Shown here: in pieces, positions 1-10,995 of the stretch
Position numbering within the stretch: position 1 is the stretch's first letter
How the letters are laid out: each line of letters begins with the position of its first letter
Source: Colletes latitarsis
Taxonomy: Eukaryota; Arthropoda; Insecta; Hymenoptera; Colletidae
Direction of reading: 5' to 3'
Assembly (NCBI RefSeq): GCF_051014445.1
Contig: NW_027488378.1
Location: forward strand, 3,348,001 to 3,412,000
Length of the DNA stretch: 64,000 nucleotides
The notes under the pieces: generated by a model
What the model was told of the DNA's origin: nothing
Seen by the model: only the letters and a program-made list of their open reading frames with translations
The model's database searches: none
Made by a program: the position numbers and the translations under genes

Positions 1-1573
1 TTTTCATATACTTGTTGGCCAGATCTTGTGTTTTTTCGGGTTTGAATCATATAGTAATGTGGTACCACATTGAAACAGTCAATCTAACCTGGTTTCGGTC
101 AGTATTTTAGTCGGTAACACCGGTTAGGTCTGGGTTAGGTCTGGGTTATGCCCGCATCTGGCTCATGATTTTACCTTCTTCGCATACTTGTTGGACAGAT
201 CCTGGGTTTTTTCGGGTTCGAATCACGTAGTAATGGGGTACCACACTGATACAGTCCATTAAACTTGGTTTCGATCAATATTTTAGAGGATAAAACCGGT
301 TAGGTCTGGGTTAGGTATGTGTTATGTCCACATCTGGCTCATGATTTTGCCTTTTCCGCATACCTGTTGACCAGAACCTTGGTTTTATCTTGTTTGAATC
401 AGGTAGTATTGTGGTACCACACTGAAACAGACAATTAAACTTGTTTTCAATCAATATTTTAGAGGATTAAGTCGGTTAGGTCTGGGTTAGGTCTGGGTTA
501 TGCCCGCATCTGGCTCATGATTTTGCCTTCTTCGCATACTTGTTGGCCAGATCCTTTGTTTTTTCGCGTTTGAGTCACGTGGTAATGTGGTACCATGAAG
601 CAACAGTGAATTAAACCTGGATTCGGTCAGTATTCTAGTCGGTAACACCGGTTAGGCCTGGGTAAGGTCTGGGTTATGCCCCCATCTGACTCATGATTTT
701 ACCTTCTTCGCATACTTGTTGGACAGATCCTTGGTTTTTTCGGGTTTGAATCACGTAGTAATGTGGTACCACGAAGTAACAGTGAATTAAACCTGGATTC
801 GGTCAGTATTTTAGTCGGTAACACCGGTTAGGCCTGGGTTAGGTCTGGGTTATGCCCGCATCTCGCTCATAGTTTTGCCTTCTGCGCATACTTGTTGGCC
901 AGATCCTGGGTTTTTTCGGGTTTGAATCACGTAGTAATGTGGTACCACACTGAAACAGTCAATTAAACCTGGTTTCGATCAATATTTTAGAGGATAAAAT
1001 CGGTTAGGTCTGGGTTAGGTATGTCTTATGTCCACATCTGGCTCATGATTTTGCCTTTTCCGCATTCCTGTTGACCAGAACATTGGTTTTATCTTGTTTG
1101 AATCACGTTGTAATGTGGTACCACACTGAAACAGCCAATTAAACCTGGATTCGGTCAGTATTTTAGTCGGCAAAACCAGTAAGGTCTGGGTTAGGTCTGG
1201 GTTATGCCCGCATCTGGCTCATGATTTTGCCTTTTCCGCATACTTGTAGGCCAGATCCTCGGTTTTCTCTGGTTTGAATCACGTAGTAATGAGGTACCAC
1301 ACTGAAACAGTCAATGAAACCTGGTTTCGATCAATATTTTAGTGGATAACATCGGTTAGGTCTGGGTTATGCCCGCATCTGGCTCATGATTTTGCCTTTT
1401 CCGCATACTTGTTGGCCAAATCCTTGGTTTTCTCTGGTTTGAGTCACGTAATAATGTGGTACCACAGTGAAACAGTCAATTAAACCTGGTTTCGATCAAT
1501 ATTTTCGAGGATAACGCCGCTTTGGTCTAGGATAGGCCTGGGTTATGGTCGCATCTCGCTCATGATTTTGCCT
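1..1573 (+). repeat. 1573-bp higher-order repeat, copy 1 (nine monomers)
   Basis: The window's first bases recur at 1574 (offset 1573) and again at 5247 and 6820, which are themselves 1573 bp apart. 1573 equals nine 176-bp units minus one 11-base motif; the short 165-bp unit lies around 1349-1380, where a single TTAGGTCTGGG is present. Diagnostic private variants shared with the other copies include 'cgggttcgaatcacg' near 213, 'atgtcttatgtccac' near 1020 and 'aataatgtggtacc' near 1450. Only about the first 200 bp of the next copy (1574-~1775) follows directly before the monomer types change. Confidence 0.85.
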
Positions 1574-1775
1574 TTTTCATATACTTGTTGGCCAGATCTT
1601 GTGTTTTTTCGGGTTTGAATCATATAGTAATGTGGTACCACATTGAAACAGTCAATCTAACCTGGTTTCGGTCAGTATTTTAGTCGGTAACACCGGTTAG
1701 GTCTGGGTTAGGTCTGGGTTATGCCCGCATCTGGCTCATGATTTTACCTTCTTCGCATACTTGTTGGCCAGATCC

Positions 1776-1971
1776 TTGGTTTTCTCTGGTTTGAATCACG
1801 TAGTAATGTGGTACCACAGCGAAACAGACAATTAAACTTGTTTTCGATCAATATTTTAGAGGTAAAACCGCGTAGGTCTGGGTTAGTTCCGGGTTATGCC
1901 CGCATCTGGCTCATGTTTTTGCCTTCTTCGCATACTTGTTGGCCAGATCCCGGGTTTTCTCTGGTTTCAAT
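1776..1971 (+). repeat. Satellite monomers linking the 1573-bp repeat to the 1.94-kb duplication
   Basis: About one ordinary 176-bp monomer. It departs from the 1573-bp higher-order unit at about 1776 (ttggccagatccttgg in place of ttggacagatcctggg) and joins the segmental duplication that begins at about 1972. Nothing besides satellite is seen. Confidence 0.7.
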
Positions 1972-3915
1972 CACGTAGTAATGTGGTACCACACTGAAAC
2001 AGACAATTAAACCTGCTTTCGATCAATATTTTAGAGGATAACACCGGTTAGGTCTGGGTAACGTCTGGCTTATGCCCGCATCTGGCTCATGATTTTACCT
2101 TCTTCCAAAATTTGTTGGCCAGATCCTGGATTTTTACGGGTTTGAATCACGTAGTATGGTGGTTCCACACTGAAACAGGCAATTAAACCTGGTTTCGATC
2201 AATATTTTAGAGGATAACACCGGTTAGGTCTGGGTTCGGTCTGGGTTATGCCCGCATCTGGCTCATGATTTTGCCTTTTCCGCATACTTGTTGGCCAAAT
2301 CCTTGGTTTTCTCTGGTTTGAATCACGTAATAATGTGGTACCACAGTGATACAGTCAATTAAACCTGGTTTCGACCAATATTTTAGAGGATAACACCGGT
2401 TAGGTCTAGGATAGGCCTGGGTTATGGCCGCATCTCACTCATGATTTTGCCTTTTTCATATACTTGTTGGCCAGATCTTGTGTTTTTTCGGGTTTGAATC
2501 ATATAGTAATGTGGTACCAAACTGAAACAGGCAATTAAACCTGGATTCGATCAATATTTCAGGGGATAACACCGGATAGGTCTGGGTTAGGTCTGGGTAA
2601 TGCCCGCATCTGGCTCATAATTTTGCCTTCTTCGCATACTTGTTGGCCAGATCCTGGGTTTTTTCGGGTTTGAATCACGTAGTAATGTGGTACCACACTG
2701 AAACAGACAATCAAACCTGGTTTCGATCAATATTTTAGAGGATAACACCGGTTAGGTCTGGGTTAGGTCTGGGTTATGCCCGCATCTGGCTCATGATTTT
2801 GCCTACTTCGTATACATGTTGTACAGGTCCTGGGTTTTTTCGGGTTTGAATCACGTAGTAATGCGGAGCCACACAGTAACAGGCAATTAAACCTGGATTA
2901 TGTCAGTGTTTTAGTCGGTAAAACCGGTAAGGTCTGGGTTAGGTCTGGGTTATGCCCGCATCTGGCTCATGATTTTGCCTTTTCCGCATACTTGTAGGCC
3001 AGATCCTGTGTTTTTTCGGGTTTGAATCACGTAGTAATGTGGTACCACACTGAAACAGCCAATTAAACCTGGATTCGGTCAGTATTTTAGTCGGTAACAC
3101 CGGTAACGTCTGGGTTATGCCCGCATCTGGCTCATGATTTTGCTTTTTCCGCATACTTGTAGGCCAGATCCTTGGTATTCTCTGGTTTGAATCACGTAGT
3201 AATGTGGTACCACACTGAAACAGACAATTAAACCTGGTTTCGATCAATATTTTAGAGGATAACACCGGTTAGGTCTGGGTTAGGTCTGGGTTATGCCCGC
3301 ATCTGGCTCATGATTTTACATTCTTCGCAAATTTTTTGGCCAGATCCTGGATTTTTTCGGGTTTGAATCACGTAGTATTGTGGTACCACACTGAAACAGA
3401 CAATTAAACCTGGTTTCGATCAATATTTTAGAGGTTAACACCGGTTAGGTCTGGGTTAGGTCTGGGTTATGCCCGCATCTGACTCATGATTTTGCCTTGT
3501 TCGCATACTTGTTGTCCAGATCCTGTGTTTTTTCGGGTTTGAACCACATGGTAACGTGGTACCAAACAGTTACTGTCAATTAAGCCTGGATTCGGTCAGT
3601 ATTTTAGGGGATAACACCGATTAGGTCTGGGTCAGGTCTGGGTTATGCCCGCATGTGGCTCAAGATTTTGCCTTTTCCGAATACTTGTTGGCCAGATCCT
3701 TGGTTATCTCTGGTTTGAATCACGTAGTAATGTGGTACCACACTGAGACAGCCAATTAAACCTGGATTCGGTCAGTATTTTAGTCGGTAACACCGGTTAG
3801 GCCTGGGTTAGGTCTGGGTTATGCCCCCATCTGACTCATGATTTTACCTTCTTCGCATACTTGTTGGACAGATCCTGGGTTTTTTCGGGTTTGAATCACG
3901 TAGTAATGTGGTACC
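1972..3915 (+). repeat. 1.94-kb segmental duplication inside the satellite, left copy
   Basis: This segment matches 8627-10570 almost base for base at an offset of 6655 bp (38 units of 176 minus three 11-mers). Private variants shared by both copies include 'aaacctgctttcgatc' (2009 and 8664), 'ggtaacgtctggctt' (2057 and 8712), 'gattatgtcagtg' (2895 and 9550) and 'ccgattaggtctgggtcagg' (3617 and 10272). Only scattered substitutions were seen, such as ccgaatac against ccgcatac. Identical short open frames at 2939-3265 and 9594-9920 are a consequence. Similarity stops at about 3915, where accaaactg replaces accactctg. The likely origin is unequal exchange or a large conversion event. Confidence 0.8.
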
Positions 3916-3994
3916 AAACTGAAACAGTCAATGAAACCTGGTTTCGATCAATATTTCAGGGGATAACTCCGGATAGGTCTGGGTTAGGTCTGGG

Positions 3995-5246
3995 TTATGT
4001 CCACATCTGGCTCATGATTTTGCCTTTTCCGCATACCTGTTGACCAGAACCTTGGTTTTATCTTGTTTGAATCAGGTAGTATTGTGGTACCACACTGAAA
4101 CAGACAATTAAACTTGTTTTCAATCAATATTTTAGAGGATTAAGCCGGTTAGGTCTGGGTTAGGTCTGGGTTATGCCCGCATCTGGCTCATGATTTTGCC
4201 TTCTTCGCATACTTGTTGGCCAGATCCTTTGTTTTTTCGCGTTTGAGTCACGTGGTAATGTGGTACCACGAAGCAACAGTGAATTAAACCTGGATTCGGT
4301 CAGTATTCTAGTCGGTAACACCGGTTAGGCCTGGGTAAGGTCTGGGTTATGCCCCCATCTGACTCATGATTTTACCTTCTTCGCATACTTGTTGGACAGA
4401 TCCTTGGTTTTTTCGGGTTTGAATCACGTAGTAATGTGGTACCACGAAGTAACAGTGAATTAAACCTGGATTCGGTCAGTATTTTAGTCGGTAACACCGG
4501 TTAGGCCTGGGTTAGGTCTGGGTTATGCCCGCATCTCGCTCATAGTTTTGCCTTCTGCGCATACTTGTTGGCCAGATCCTGGGTTTTTTCGGGTTTGAAT
4601 CACGTAGTAATGTGGTACCACACTGAAACAGTCAATTAAACCTGGTTTCGATCAATATTTTAGAGGATAAAATCGGTTAGGTCTGGGTTAGGTATGTCTT
4701 ATGTCCACATCTGGCTCATGATTTTGCCTTTTCCGCATTCCTGTTGACCAGAACATTGGTTTTATCTTGTTTGAATCACGTTGTAATGTGGTACCACACT
4801 GAAACAGCCAATTAAACCTGGATTCGGTCAGTATTTTAGTCGGCAAAACCAGTAAGGTCTGGGTTAGGTCTGGGTTATGCCCGCATCTGGCTCATGATTT
4901 TGCCTTTTCCGCATACTTGTAGGCCAGATCCTCGGTTTTCTCTGGTTTGAATCACGTAGTAATGAGGTACCACACTGAAACAGTCAATGAAACCTGGTTT
5001 CGATCAATATTTTAGTGGATAACACCGGTTAGGTCTGGGTTATGCCCGCATCTGGCTCATGATTTTGCCTTTTCCGCATACTTGTTGGCCAAATCCTTGG
5101 TTTTCTCTGGTTTGAGTCACGTAATAATGTGGTACCACAGTGAAACAGTCAATTAAACCTGGTTTCGATCAATATTTTCGAGGATAACACCGCTTTGGTC
5201 TAGGATAGGCCTGGGTTATGGTCGCATCTCGCTCATGATTTTGCCT
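3995..5246 (+). repeat. 1573-bp higher-order repeat, copy 2 (missing its first ~320 bp)
   Basis: Corresponds to bases ~322-1573 of copy 1 at an offset of 3673 bp, and is continuous with copy 3 that starts at 5247. It contains the same short 165-bp unit at about 5029, where a single TTAGGTCTGGG precedes TTATGCCC. The left edge lies within a TTAGGTCTGGG pair, consistent with unequal crossing-over in register. Confidence 0.8.
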
Positions 5247-6819
5247 TTTTCATATACTTGTTGGCCAGATCTTGTGTTTTTTCGGGTTTGAATCATATAG
5301 TAATGTGGTACCACATTGAAACAGTCAATCTAACCTGGTTTCGGTCAGTATTTTAGTCGGTAACACCGGTTAGGTCTGGGTTAGGTCTGGGTTATGCCCG
5401 CATCTGGCTCATGATTTTACCTTCTTCGCATACTTGTTGGACAGATCCTGGGTTTTTTCGGGTTCGAATCACGTAGTAATGGGGTACCACACTGAAACAG
5501 TCCATTAAACTTGGTTTCGATCAATATTTTAGAGGATAAAACCGGTTAGGTCTGGGTTAGGTATGTGTTATGTCCACATCTGGCTCATGATTTTGCCTTT
5601 TCCGCATACCTGTTGACCAGAACCTTGGTTTTATCTTGTTTGAATCAGGTAGTATTGTGGTACCACACTGAAACAGACAATTAAACTTGTTTTCAATCAA
5701 TATTTTAGAGGATTAAGTCGGTTAGGTCTGGGTTAGGTCTGGGTTATGCCCGCATCTGGCTCATGATTTTGCCTTCTTCGCATACTTGTTGGCCAGATCC
5801 TTTGTTTTTTCGCGTTTGAGTCACGTGGTAATGTGGTACCATGAAGCAACAGTGAATTAAACCTGGATTCGGTCAGTATTCTAGTCGGTAACACCGGTTA
5901 GGCCTGGGTAAGGTCTGGGTTATGCCCCCATCTGACTCATGATTTTACCTTCTTCGCATACTTGTTGGACAGATCCTTGGTTTTTTCGGGTTTGAATCAC
6001 GTAGTAATGTGGTACCACGAAGTAACAGTGAATTAAACCTGGATTCGGTCAGTATTTTAGTCGGTAACACCGGTTAGGCCTGGGTTAGGTCTGGGTTATG
6101 CCCGCATCTCGCTCATAGTTTTGCCTTCTGCGCATACTTGTTGGCCAGATCCTGGGTTTTTTCGGGTTTGAATCACGTAGTAATGTGGTACCACACTGAA
6201 ACAGTCAATTAAACCTGGTTTCGATCAATATTTTAGAGGATAAAATCGGTTAGGTCTGGGTTAGGTATGTCTTATGTCCACATCTGGCTCATGATTTTGC
6301 CTTTTCCGCATTCCTGTTGACCAGAACATTGGTTTTATCTTGTTTGAATCACGTTGTAATGTGGTACCACACTGAAACAGCCAATTAAACCTGGATTCGG
6401 TCAGTATTTTAGTCGGCAAAACCAGTAAGGTCTGGGTTAGGTCTGGGTTATGCCCGCATCTGGCTCATGATTTTGCCTTTTCCGCATACTTGTAGGCCAG
6501 ATCCTCGGTTTTCTCTGGTTTGAATCACGTAGTAATGAGGTACCACACTGAAACAGTCAATGAAACCTGGTTTCGATCAATATTTTAGTGGATAACACCG
6601 GTTAGGTCTGGGTTATGCCCGCATCTGGCTCATGATTTTGCCTTTTCCGCATACTTGTTGGCCAAATCCTTGGTTTTCTCTGGTTTGAGTCACGTAATAA
6701 TGTGGTACCACAGTGAAACAGTCAATTAAACCTGGTTTCGATCAATATTTTCGAGGATAACACCGCTTTGGTCTAGGATAGGCCTGGGTTATGGTCGCAT
6801 CTCGCTCATGATTTTGCCT
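5247..6819 (+). repeat. 1573-bp higher-order repeat, copy 3 (complete)
   Basis: A complete nine-monomer unit, followed by the start of a fourth copy at 6820 that runs to about 7113. It differs from copy 1 by very few substitutions (for example actgaaacagtcc where copy 1 has actgatacagtcc near 250). The short 165-bp monomer recurs at about 6601. Confidence 0.85.
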
Positions 6820-8626
6820 TTTTCATATACTTGTTGGCCAGATCTTGTGTTTTTTCGGGTTTGAATCATATAGTAATGTGGTACCACATTGAAACAGTCA
6901 ATCTAACCTGGTTTCGGTCAGTATTTTAGTCGGTAACACCGGTTAGGTCTGGGTTAGGTCTGGGTTATGCCCGCATCTGGCTCATGATTTTACCTTCTTC
7001 GCATACTTGTTGGACAGATCCTGGGTTTTTTCGGGTTCGAATCACGTAGTAATGGGGTACCACACTGAAACAGTCCATTAAACTTGGTTTCGATCAATAT
7101 TTTAGAGGATAACACCGGTTAGGTCTGAGTTACGTCTGGGTTATACCCGCATCTGACTCTTGATTTTGCCTTGTCCGCATTCTTGTTGGCCAGATCCTTG
7201 GTTTTCTCTGGTTTGAATCACGTAGTAATGTGGTACCAAACTGAAACAGTCAATGAAACCTGGTTTCGATCAATATTTCAGGGGATAACTCCGGATAGGT
7301 CTGGGTTAGGTCTGGGTTATGCCCGCATCTGGCTCATGATTTTGCCTACTTCCCATACATGTTGTACAGGTCCTGGGTTTTTTCGGGTTTGAATCACGTA
7401 GTAATGCGGAGCCACACAGTAACAGGCAATTAAACCTGGATTCGGTCAGTATTTTAGTCGGTAACACCGGTAAGGTCTGGGTTAGGTCAGGGTTATGCCC
7501 GCATCTGGCTCATGATTTTGCCTTCTTCGCATACTTGTTGGCCAGATACTTGGTTTTTTCGGGTTTGAATCACGTTGTAATGTGGTACTACGAAGTAACA
7601 GTGAATTGAACCTGGATTCGGTCAATATTTTAGAGGATAAAACCGGTTAGGTCTGGGTTAGGTATGGGTTATGTCAACATCTGGCTCATGATTTTGCCTT
7701 TTCCGCATTCCTGTTGACAAGAACCTTGGTTTTATCTTGTTTGAATCAGGTAGTAATGTGGTACCACACTGAAACAGACAATTAAACTTGTTTTCGATCA
7801 ATATTTTAAAGGATAAAACCGGTTAGGTCTGGGTTAGGTCCGGGTTATGCCCGCATCTGGCTCATGATTTTGCCTTCTGCGTATACTTGTTGGCCAGATC
7901 TTGTGTTTTTTCGGGTTTGAATCATATAGTAATGTGGTACCACATTGAAACAGTCAATCTAACCTGGTTTCGGTCAGTATTTTAGTCGGTAACACCGGTT
8001 AGGTCTGGGTTAGGTCTGGGTTATGCCCGCATCTGGCTCATGATTTTACCTTCTTCGCATACTTGTTGGCCAGATCCTTGGTTTTCTCTGGTTTGAATCA
8101 CGTAGTAATGTGGTACCACACAAAGACAGCCAATTAAACCTGGATTCGGTCAGTATTTTAGTCGGTAACACCGGTAAGGTCTGGGTTAGGTCTGGGTTAT
8201 GCCCGCATCTGGCTCATGATTTTGCCTTTTCCGCATACTTGTAGGCCAGATCCTTGGTTTTCTCTGGTTTGAATCACGTAGTAATGTGGTACCACACTGA
8301 AACAGACAATTAAACTTGTTTTCGATCAATATTTTAAAGGATAAAACCGGTTAGTTCTGGGTTAGGTCCGGGTTATGCCCGCATCTGGCTCATGATTTTG
8401 CCTTCTGCGTATACTTGTTGGCCAGATCTTGTGTTTTTTCGGGTTTGAATCATATAGTAATGTGGTACCACATTGAAACAGTCAATCTAACCTGGTTTCG
8501 GTCAGTATTTTAGTCGGTAACACCGGTAAGGTCTGGGTTAGGTCTGGGTTATGCCCGCATCTGGCTCATGATTTTGCCTTTTCCGCATACTTGTAGGCCA
8601 GATCCTTGGTTTTCTCTGGTTTGAAT
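6820..8626 (+). repeat. Satellite: partial 1573-bp copy followed by mixed monomers
   Basis: 6820-~7113 is the first ~290 bp of another 1573-bp higher-order unit. After that the monomers are mixed. A three-monomer (528-bp) local duplication is visible: the block around 7755-8008 (accacactgaaacagac through the tctgcgtatac variant) recurs at 8283-8536. No gene or RNA is seen. Confidence 0.75.
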
Positions 8627-10570
8627 CACGTAGTAATGTGGTACCACACTGAAACAGACAATTAAACCTGCTTTCGATCAATATTTTAGAGGATAACACC
8701 GGTTAGGTCTGGGTAACGTCTGGCTTATGCCCGCATCTGGCTCATGATTTTACCTTCTTCCAAAATTTGTTGGCCAGATCCTGGATTTTTACGGGTTTGA
8801 ATCACGTAGTATGGTGGTACCACACTGAAACAGGCAATTAAACCTGGTTTCGATCAATATTTTAGAGGATAACACCGGTTAGGTCTGGGTTCGGTCTGGG
8901 TTATGCCCGCATCTGGCTCATGATTTTGCCTTTTCCGCATACTTGTTGGCCAAATCCTTGGTTTTCTCTGGTTTGAATCACGTAATAATGTGGTACCACA
9001 GTGATACAGTCAATTAAACCTGGTTTCGACCAATATTTTAGAGGATAACACCGGTTAGGTCTAGGATAGGCCTGGGTTATGGCCGCATCTCACTCATGAT
9101 TTTGCCTTTTTCATATACTTGTTGGCCAGATCTTGTGTTTTCTCGGGTTTGAATCATATAGTAATGTGGTACCAAACTGAAACAGGCAATTAAACCTGGA
9201 TTCGATCAATATTTCAGGGGATAACACCGGATAGGTCTGGGTTAGGTCTGGGTAATGCCCGCATCTGGCTCATAATTTTGCCTTCTTCGCATACTTGTTG
9301 GCCAGATCCTGGGTTTTTTCGGGTTTGAATCACGTAGTAATGTGGTACCACACTGAAACAGACAATTAAACCTGGTTTCGATCAATATTTTAGAGGATAA
9401 CACCGGTTAGGTCTGGGTTAGGTCTGGGTTATGCCCGCATCTGGCTCATGATTTTGCCTACTTCGCATACATGTTGTACAGGTCCTGGGTTTTTTCGGGT
9501 TTGAATCACGTAGTAATGCGGAGCCACACAGTAACAGGCAATTAAACCTGGATTATGTCAGTGTTTTAGTCGGTAAAACCGGTAAGGTCTGGGTTAGGTC
9601 TGGGTTATGCCCGCATCTGGCTCATGATTTTGCCTTTTCCGCATACTTGTAGGCCAGATCCTGTGTTTTTTCGGGTTTGAATCACGTAGTAATGTGGTAC
9701 CACACTGAAACAGCCAATTAAACCTGGATTCGGTCAGTATTTTAGTCGGTAACACCGGTAACGTCTGGGTTATGCCCGCATCTGGCTCATGATTTTGCTT
9801 TTTCCGCATACTTGTAGGCCAGATCCTTGGTATTCTCTGGTTTGAATCACGTAGTAATGTGGTACCACACTGAAACAGACAATTAAACCTGGTTTCGATC
9901 AATATTTTAGAGGATAACACCGGTTAGGTCTGGGTTAGGTCTGGGTTATGCCCGCATCTGGCTCATGATTTTACATTCTTCGCAAATTTTTTGGCCAGAT
10001 CCTGGATTTTTTCGGGTTTGAATCACGTAGTATTGTGGTACCACACTGAAACAGACAATTAAACCTGGTTTCGATCAATATTTTAGAGGTTAACACCGGT
10101 TAGGTCTGGGTTAGGTCTGGGTTATGCCCGCATCTGACTCATGATTTTGCCTTGTTCGCATACTTGTTGTCCAGATCCTGTGTTTTTTCGGGTTTGAACC
10201 ACATGGTAACGTGGTACCAAACAGTTACTGTCAATTAAGCCTGGATTCGGTCAGTATTTTAGGGGATAACACCGATTAGGTCTGGGTCAGGTCTGGGTTA
10301 TGCCCGCATGTGGCTCAAGATTTTGCCTTTTCCGCATACTTGTTGGCCAGATCCTTGGTTATCTCTGGTTTGAATCACGTAGTAATGTGGTACCACACTG
10401 AGACAGCCAATTAAACCTGGATTCGGTCAGTATTTTAGTCGGTAACACCGGTTAGGCCTGGGTTAGGTCTGGGTTATGCCCCCATCTGACTCATGATTTT
10501 ACCTTCTTCGCATACTTGTTGGACAGATCCTGGGTTTTTTCGGGTTTGAATCACGTAGTAATGTGGTACC
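8627..10570 (+). repeat. 1.94-kb segmental duplication inside the satellite, right copy
   Basis: Partner of 1972-3915 at offset 6655. Its right end lies only about 90 bp upstream of the retrotransposon insertion at 10659. The element is absent from the equivalent place after 3915, so either the insertion post-dates the duplication or it lies just outside the duplicated tract. Confidence 0.8.
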
Positions 10571-10642
10571 ACTCTGAAACAGTCCATTAAACCTTGTTTT
10601 CGATCAATATTTTAGAGGATAACACCGGTTAGGTCTGGGTTA

Positions 10643-10658
10643 GGTCTGGGTTATGCCC
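10643..10658 (+). repeat. Target-site duplication, 5' copy, of retrotransposon copy 1
   Basis: GGTCTGGGTTATGCCC directly precedes the element. The same 16 bases, with one mismatch (GGTCTGGGTTAAGCCC), follow the poly(A) at 17610-17625. The duplicated sequence begins inside TTAGGTCTGGG, immediately after TTA. The exact 5' edge is uncertain by one or two bases because both satellite and element have C here. Confidence 0.85.
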
Positions 10659-10995
10659 CCCTCAGGGGCTGTGTCCGGCCAGGTGTCCGGCGCAGTACGG
10701 GGCGTAGCGACCCCGAGGTACCTGATGGTAATCACACCGTAAGCCTCCTGTTGGTCGTCGCAACGACCCATTCACAACTCCATTTTTGGTTTTGTGAATG
10801 GTACGTGACGGCAGGAGGACCGGGGGCCTTGGCTTAATCGCCTGGGCTGCGAGGATGGTAACTCTATAAATTACCCTCTAATCCTAAGTTATGGTGCGCG
10901 GCGATGGGATGCATGGTTGGGAGAGAAGGCCCAATCCCTAGCGACCACCTCCGGGGGCACCTGCCGAACCCCCGGAGTAATAGGCTTCCCCAGGC
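10659..10995 (+). promoter_or_regulatory. 5' UTR of retrotransposon copy 1
   Basis: About 337 bp of non-satellite sequence before the first ORF1 ATG. It opens with the small hairpin CCCC-TCA-GGGG (10658-10668), has another GC hairpin at 10698-10715 (CGGGG/CCCCG) and a compact branched fold at 10743-10818 (separate entry). Several short upstream ATGs occur (for example near 10855, 10890 and 10908), so leaky scanning or structure-guided initiation would be needed. R1-clade elements usually carry an internal promoter at their 5' end, but no specific promoter motif was recognised here. Confidence 0.7.
10743..10818 (+). other. Predicted branched RNA fold in the 5' UTR
   Basis: Three perfectly complementary stems are readable. 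The outer stem 10744-10750 (CCTCCTG) pairs with 10812-10818 (CAGGAGG), plus one possible U-G pair inside. It encloses hairpin 10753-10768 (GGTCGT, CGCA loop, ACGACC) and, directly abutting it, hairpin 10769-10800 (CATTCACAA pairing with TTGTGAATG, 14-base loop). This looks like a designed RNA structure rather than chance, but no known family (for example an HDV-like ribozyme) was matched. Confidence 0.6.

Larger units (their letters stand above)
1..10658 (+). repeat. Left satellite array, ~176-bp monomers carrying TTAGGTCTGGG motifs
   Basis: Head-to-tail tandem array. The landmark 'ctcatgatttt' recurs at 164, 340, 516, 692 and 868, a spacing of exactly 176 bp. Each monomer holds in order: a pyrimidine-rich stretch (gccttttccgcatacttg), ttggccagatcc, a T-run, tttgaatcacgtag, the palindrome GTGGTACCAC, gaaacag, the near-palindrome AAACCTGGTTT, tattttagagg, ACCGGT, and then one or two copies of TTAGGTCTGGG followed by TTATGCCCGCATCTGG. 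Variants of the 11-mer include TTAGGCCTGGG, TTAGGTATGGG, TTAGGTCTAGG and TTAGGTCCGGG. Some units are 165 bp because one 11-mer is absent. Short open frames here (for example 2939-3265 and 9594-9920) are by-products of repetition, not genes. About 60 monomers; no other gene seen. Confidence 0.95.

Noticed and set aside
200..230. CENP-B box in the monomer
   Set aside because: Sequences such as TTTTCGGGTTTGAATCACG and TTTCGATCAATATTTTAG share TTCG or CGGG but do not match the spaced CENP-B core.
2939..3265. Short open frames in the satellite (also 3861-4043, 7171-7392, 9594-9920, 21131-21346, 36501-36764, 41606-41869, 49179-49442, 56753-57016, 60077-60286)
   Set aside because: They are read-through of repeat monomers, their repetition follows the block duplications, and they show no protein family features. 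They are artefacts of a low-stop repeat frame.
1..10642. CRISPR array
   Set aside because: Regular spacing, but the whole 176-bp unit is repeated rather than short repeats separated by unique spacers. The retrotransposon and monomer type are eukaryotic.
10659..10740. HDV-like self-cleaving ribozyme at the element's 5' end
   Set aside because: Several hairpins exist (CCCC-TCA-GGGG, CGGGG/CCCCG, CAGGT/ACCTG), but I could not build the required nested double pseudoknot with a consistent first helix. It needs a descriptor search.
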